Of a stretch of 10,486 nt of DNA, positions 9,346-10,486 are shown in pieces (positions within the stretch are counted from its first letter, which is position 1; each line of letters begins with the position of its first letter). Both the position numbers and the translations under genes were made by a program. The notes beneath the pieces were generated by a model that was given only the letters and a program-made list of their open reading frames with translations, ran no database searches and was not told the DNA's origin. The stretch comes from JBGTLA01 sp041744375 (lineage in GTDB: Bacteria; Actinomycetota; Acidimicrobiia; Spongiisociales; ZC4RG35): positions 1 through 10,486 of the forward strand of contig JBGTLA010000102.1 of assembly GCA_041744375.1 (NCBI GenBank). The letters run 5' to 3'.

Positions 9346-10486
9346 TCACCCAGCCGGGCTGATGTCGGCCACGACCGAGAAGTGGTCCGATGCCTGCGAT
9401 TCGATCACGTCCACGGCCACCGTCTCCAGATCGGGAGTGTGGAACACGTAGTCGATGCGGTATTGGGGGTCGGCGGCATTGGCCGTGTAACCGGGCCCCG
9501 AGCCGGCCTCGTCCCAGGCGTCGACCCATCCCGCAGCCAGGAACTCGTTCACCTGACGCCACCCCGGGCGGGCATTGAGGTCACCGACCAGGATCCCGGG
9601 CTGGCGGCCACCCCACTCCTCTGTCACCACCCCGAGCTGGGAGGTATGCACGGGATAGAGATCTGCCTCGGGATCGACGGCGTGAGCATCGGAGTCGTTG
9701 ATGTGCTGGAGGTGAAGGTTGATGAAGATCACGTTGCCGATGGGGGTGTCCACCGGCGCCGCCATGTACCCGCGCCGGAAGGGCGTGCCCTCGGTGGGAA
9801 GGTAGGCCCGTTCGATGTCACCCAAGGGGTAGCGGCTCAAGATGGCATTGCCCCACACCGGGTCGGTGGTCCCGAAGTAGGCGACATGCTCCCACCCCAA
9901 CCGATGTCCGAGCAACGCCAACAGGTCGGTTCCGGCGTTGAGGAGCCCGCCTCGGGCAAGCTCCTGGATGCCGACAATGGTGGCCCCACTGTCCAAGATG
10001 ACATCGGCCACCGCGGCGACGTCCATCTCTCCACCCGTCCCGAACGACTGATGGATGTTGTAGCTCATGACCCGCAGCGGCCCGGTATTGGGCGCTGACG
10101 GGAGCGTGCCAGACCCGATCATCGCCGAGACGGGCAACAACAGGACCACGGCGGCGAGGACTGGAAGACCTGTGGGCACGCCCGGTCGACCGGCGGGACG
10201 ACGGAAGGCGGCCGCCAAGCCGATCAGCGCCAACAGTGCCGCTCCCACGATCCGAACCTGGGCTTGGGTGAAGCCGAGCCGCAGGTCCAGCGGCAGGTAG
10301 TAGGCAAACCCGACCGCCAGGAACAACAGTGACCCGACCAGCAGGTACAACGCCGAGGGAGCGATCGAGCGCCGACGAAGCTCGGGCACGAGGGCGGCCC
10401 AGAGGAGACCGGCCAGGGGGACCGCCACCACGAGGAGAACACCAAAGACGAGCGGGGGGCCCTCGGCCGCCACGGCCGCGGCCGCC
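9346..10486 (-). CDS. Membrane-anchored endonuclease/exonuclease/phosphatase (EEP) family protein, 5' end beyond window
   Basis: The stop is at 9346-9348 and the frame stays open to the right edge, so the N-terminus is missing. A GTG at 10473 is possible but the hydrophobic, alanine-rich reading continues upstream. Numbering from that GTG, hydrophobic segments at about 7-31, 41-60, 72-90 and 103-122 give at least four membrane spans. A DNase I-like EEP domain (about 130-375) follows, with the full active-site set: N139 (VMSYNIHQ), E171 (VGIQEL), H254 (INLHLQH), D298 and N300 (VGDLNARP), D341 (YRIDYVF), and D363-H364 (SDHFSVV). These correspond to the metal-binding and catalytic residues of DNase I and sphingomyelinase-type enzymes, so it should be an active Mg-dependent phosphodiesterase, probably with the catalytic domain on the outer face. 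The substrate (nucleic acid, phospholipid or inositol phosphate) is unknown. It converges on the ART-like gene with only 12 bases between stops. Confidence 0.88.
   Translation of the reverse strand, partial: AAAAVAAEGPPLVFGVLLVVAVPLAGLLWAALVPELRRRSIAPSALYLLVGSLLFLAVGFAYYLPLDLRLGFTQAQVRIVGAALLALIGLAAAFRRPAGRPGVPTGLPVLAAVVLLLPVSAMIGSGTLPSAPNTGPLRVMSYNIHQSFGTGGEMDVAAVADVILDSGATIVGIQELARGGLLNAGTDLLALLGHRLGWEHVAYFGTTDPVWGNAILSRYPLGDIERAYLPTEGTPFRRGYMAAPVDTPIGNVIFINLHLQHINDSDAHAVDPEADLYPVHTSQLGVVTEEWGGRQPGILVGDLNARPGWRQVNEFLAAGWVDAWDEAGSGPGYTANAADPQYRIDYVFHTPDLETVAVDVIESQASDHFSVVADISPAG

Noticed and set aside
9382..10098. Plus-strand 238-codon frame opposite the EEP gene
   Set aside because: The minus strand encodes every EEP active-site residue; this frame is its Val/Gly-rich shadow.

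Overview
The window is GC-rich coding DNA typical of a high-GC actinobacterium. The glucan genes, the strong codon bias towards G or C, and the two genes that look leaderless all fit Actinomycetota, possibly an Acidimicrobiia-like uncultured lineage. The lineage guess is weak because no rRNA or other phylogenetic marker is present.

Left region (1-4867): two co-directional, ATGA-overlapping genes of the GlgE alpha-glucan pathway. The first is the C-terminal three quarters of the maltosyltransferase GlgE, cut by the left edge. The second is a 1098-residue fusion of trehalose synthase (TreS) and maltokinase (Mak/Pep2). Together they can turn trehalose into maltose, then maltose 1-phosphate, then linear alpha-1,4-glucan. 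The branching enzyme GlgB is not downstream; it must lie upstream or elsewhere.

Middle region (4868-7008): a 195-base gap with several small hairpins leads to a secreted five-repeat PD40 beta-propeller protein. After it comes a 122-base gap with a strong inverted repeat (6065-6106) and a probable leaderless promoter. A perfect 8+8 palindrome (6132-6150) covers the -10 element of that promoter. It drives a second, cytoplasmic, BNR/Asp-box propeller protein.

Right region (7001-10486): a decayed minus-strand SAM-methyltransferase remnant (three frameshifts, no N-terminal half) meets the propeller gene tail to tail. A small MBL-fold metallohydrolase follows, again with a leaderless-type start. 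Next is a 403-codon gene of unknown function whose middle resembles ADP-ribosyltransferase-type folds and which lacks a convincing conventional start codon. A minus-strand membrane-anchored endonuclease/exonuclease/phosphatase (EEP) protein converges on it and runs off the right edge.

The glucan pair is the only clear metabolic unit. The other genes look like independent single-gene or two-gene units. I found no CRISPR array, tRNA, rRNA, insertion sequence or phage gene. No complete new system is evident; the most unusual items are the unknown ART-like gene and the palindrome over the promoter at 6132-6150.
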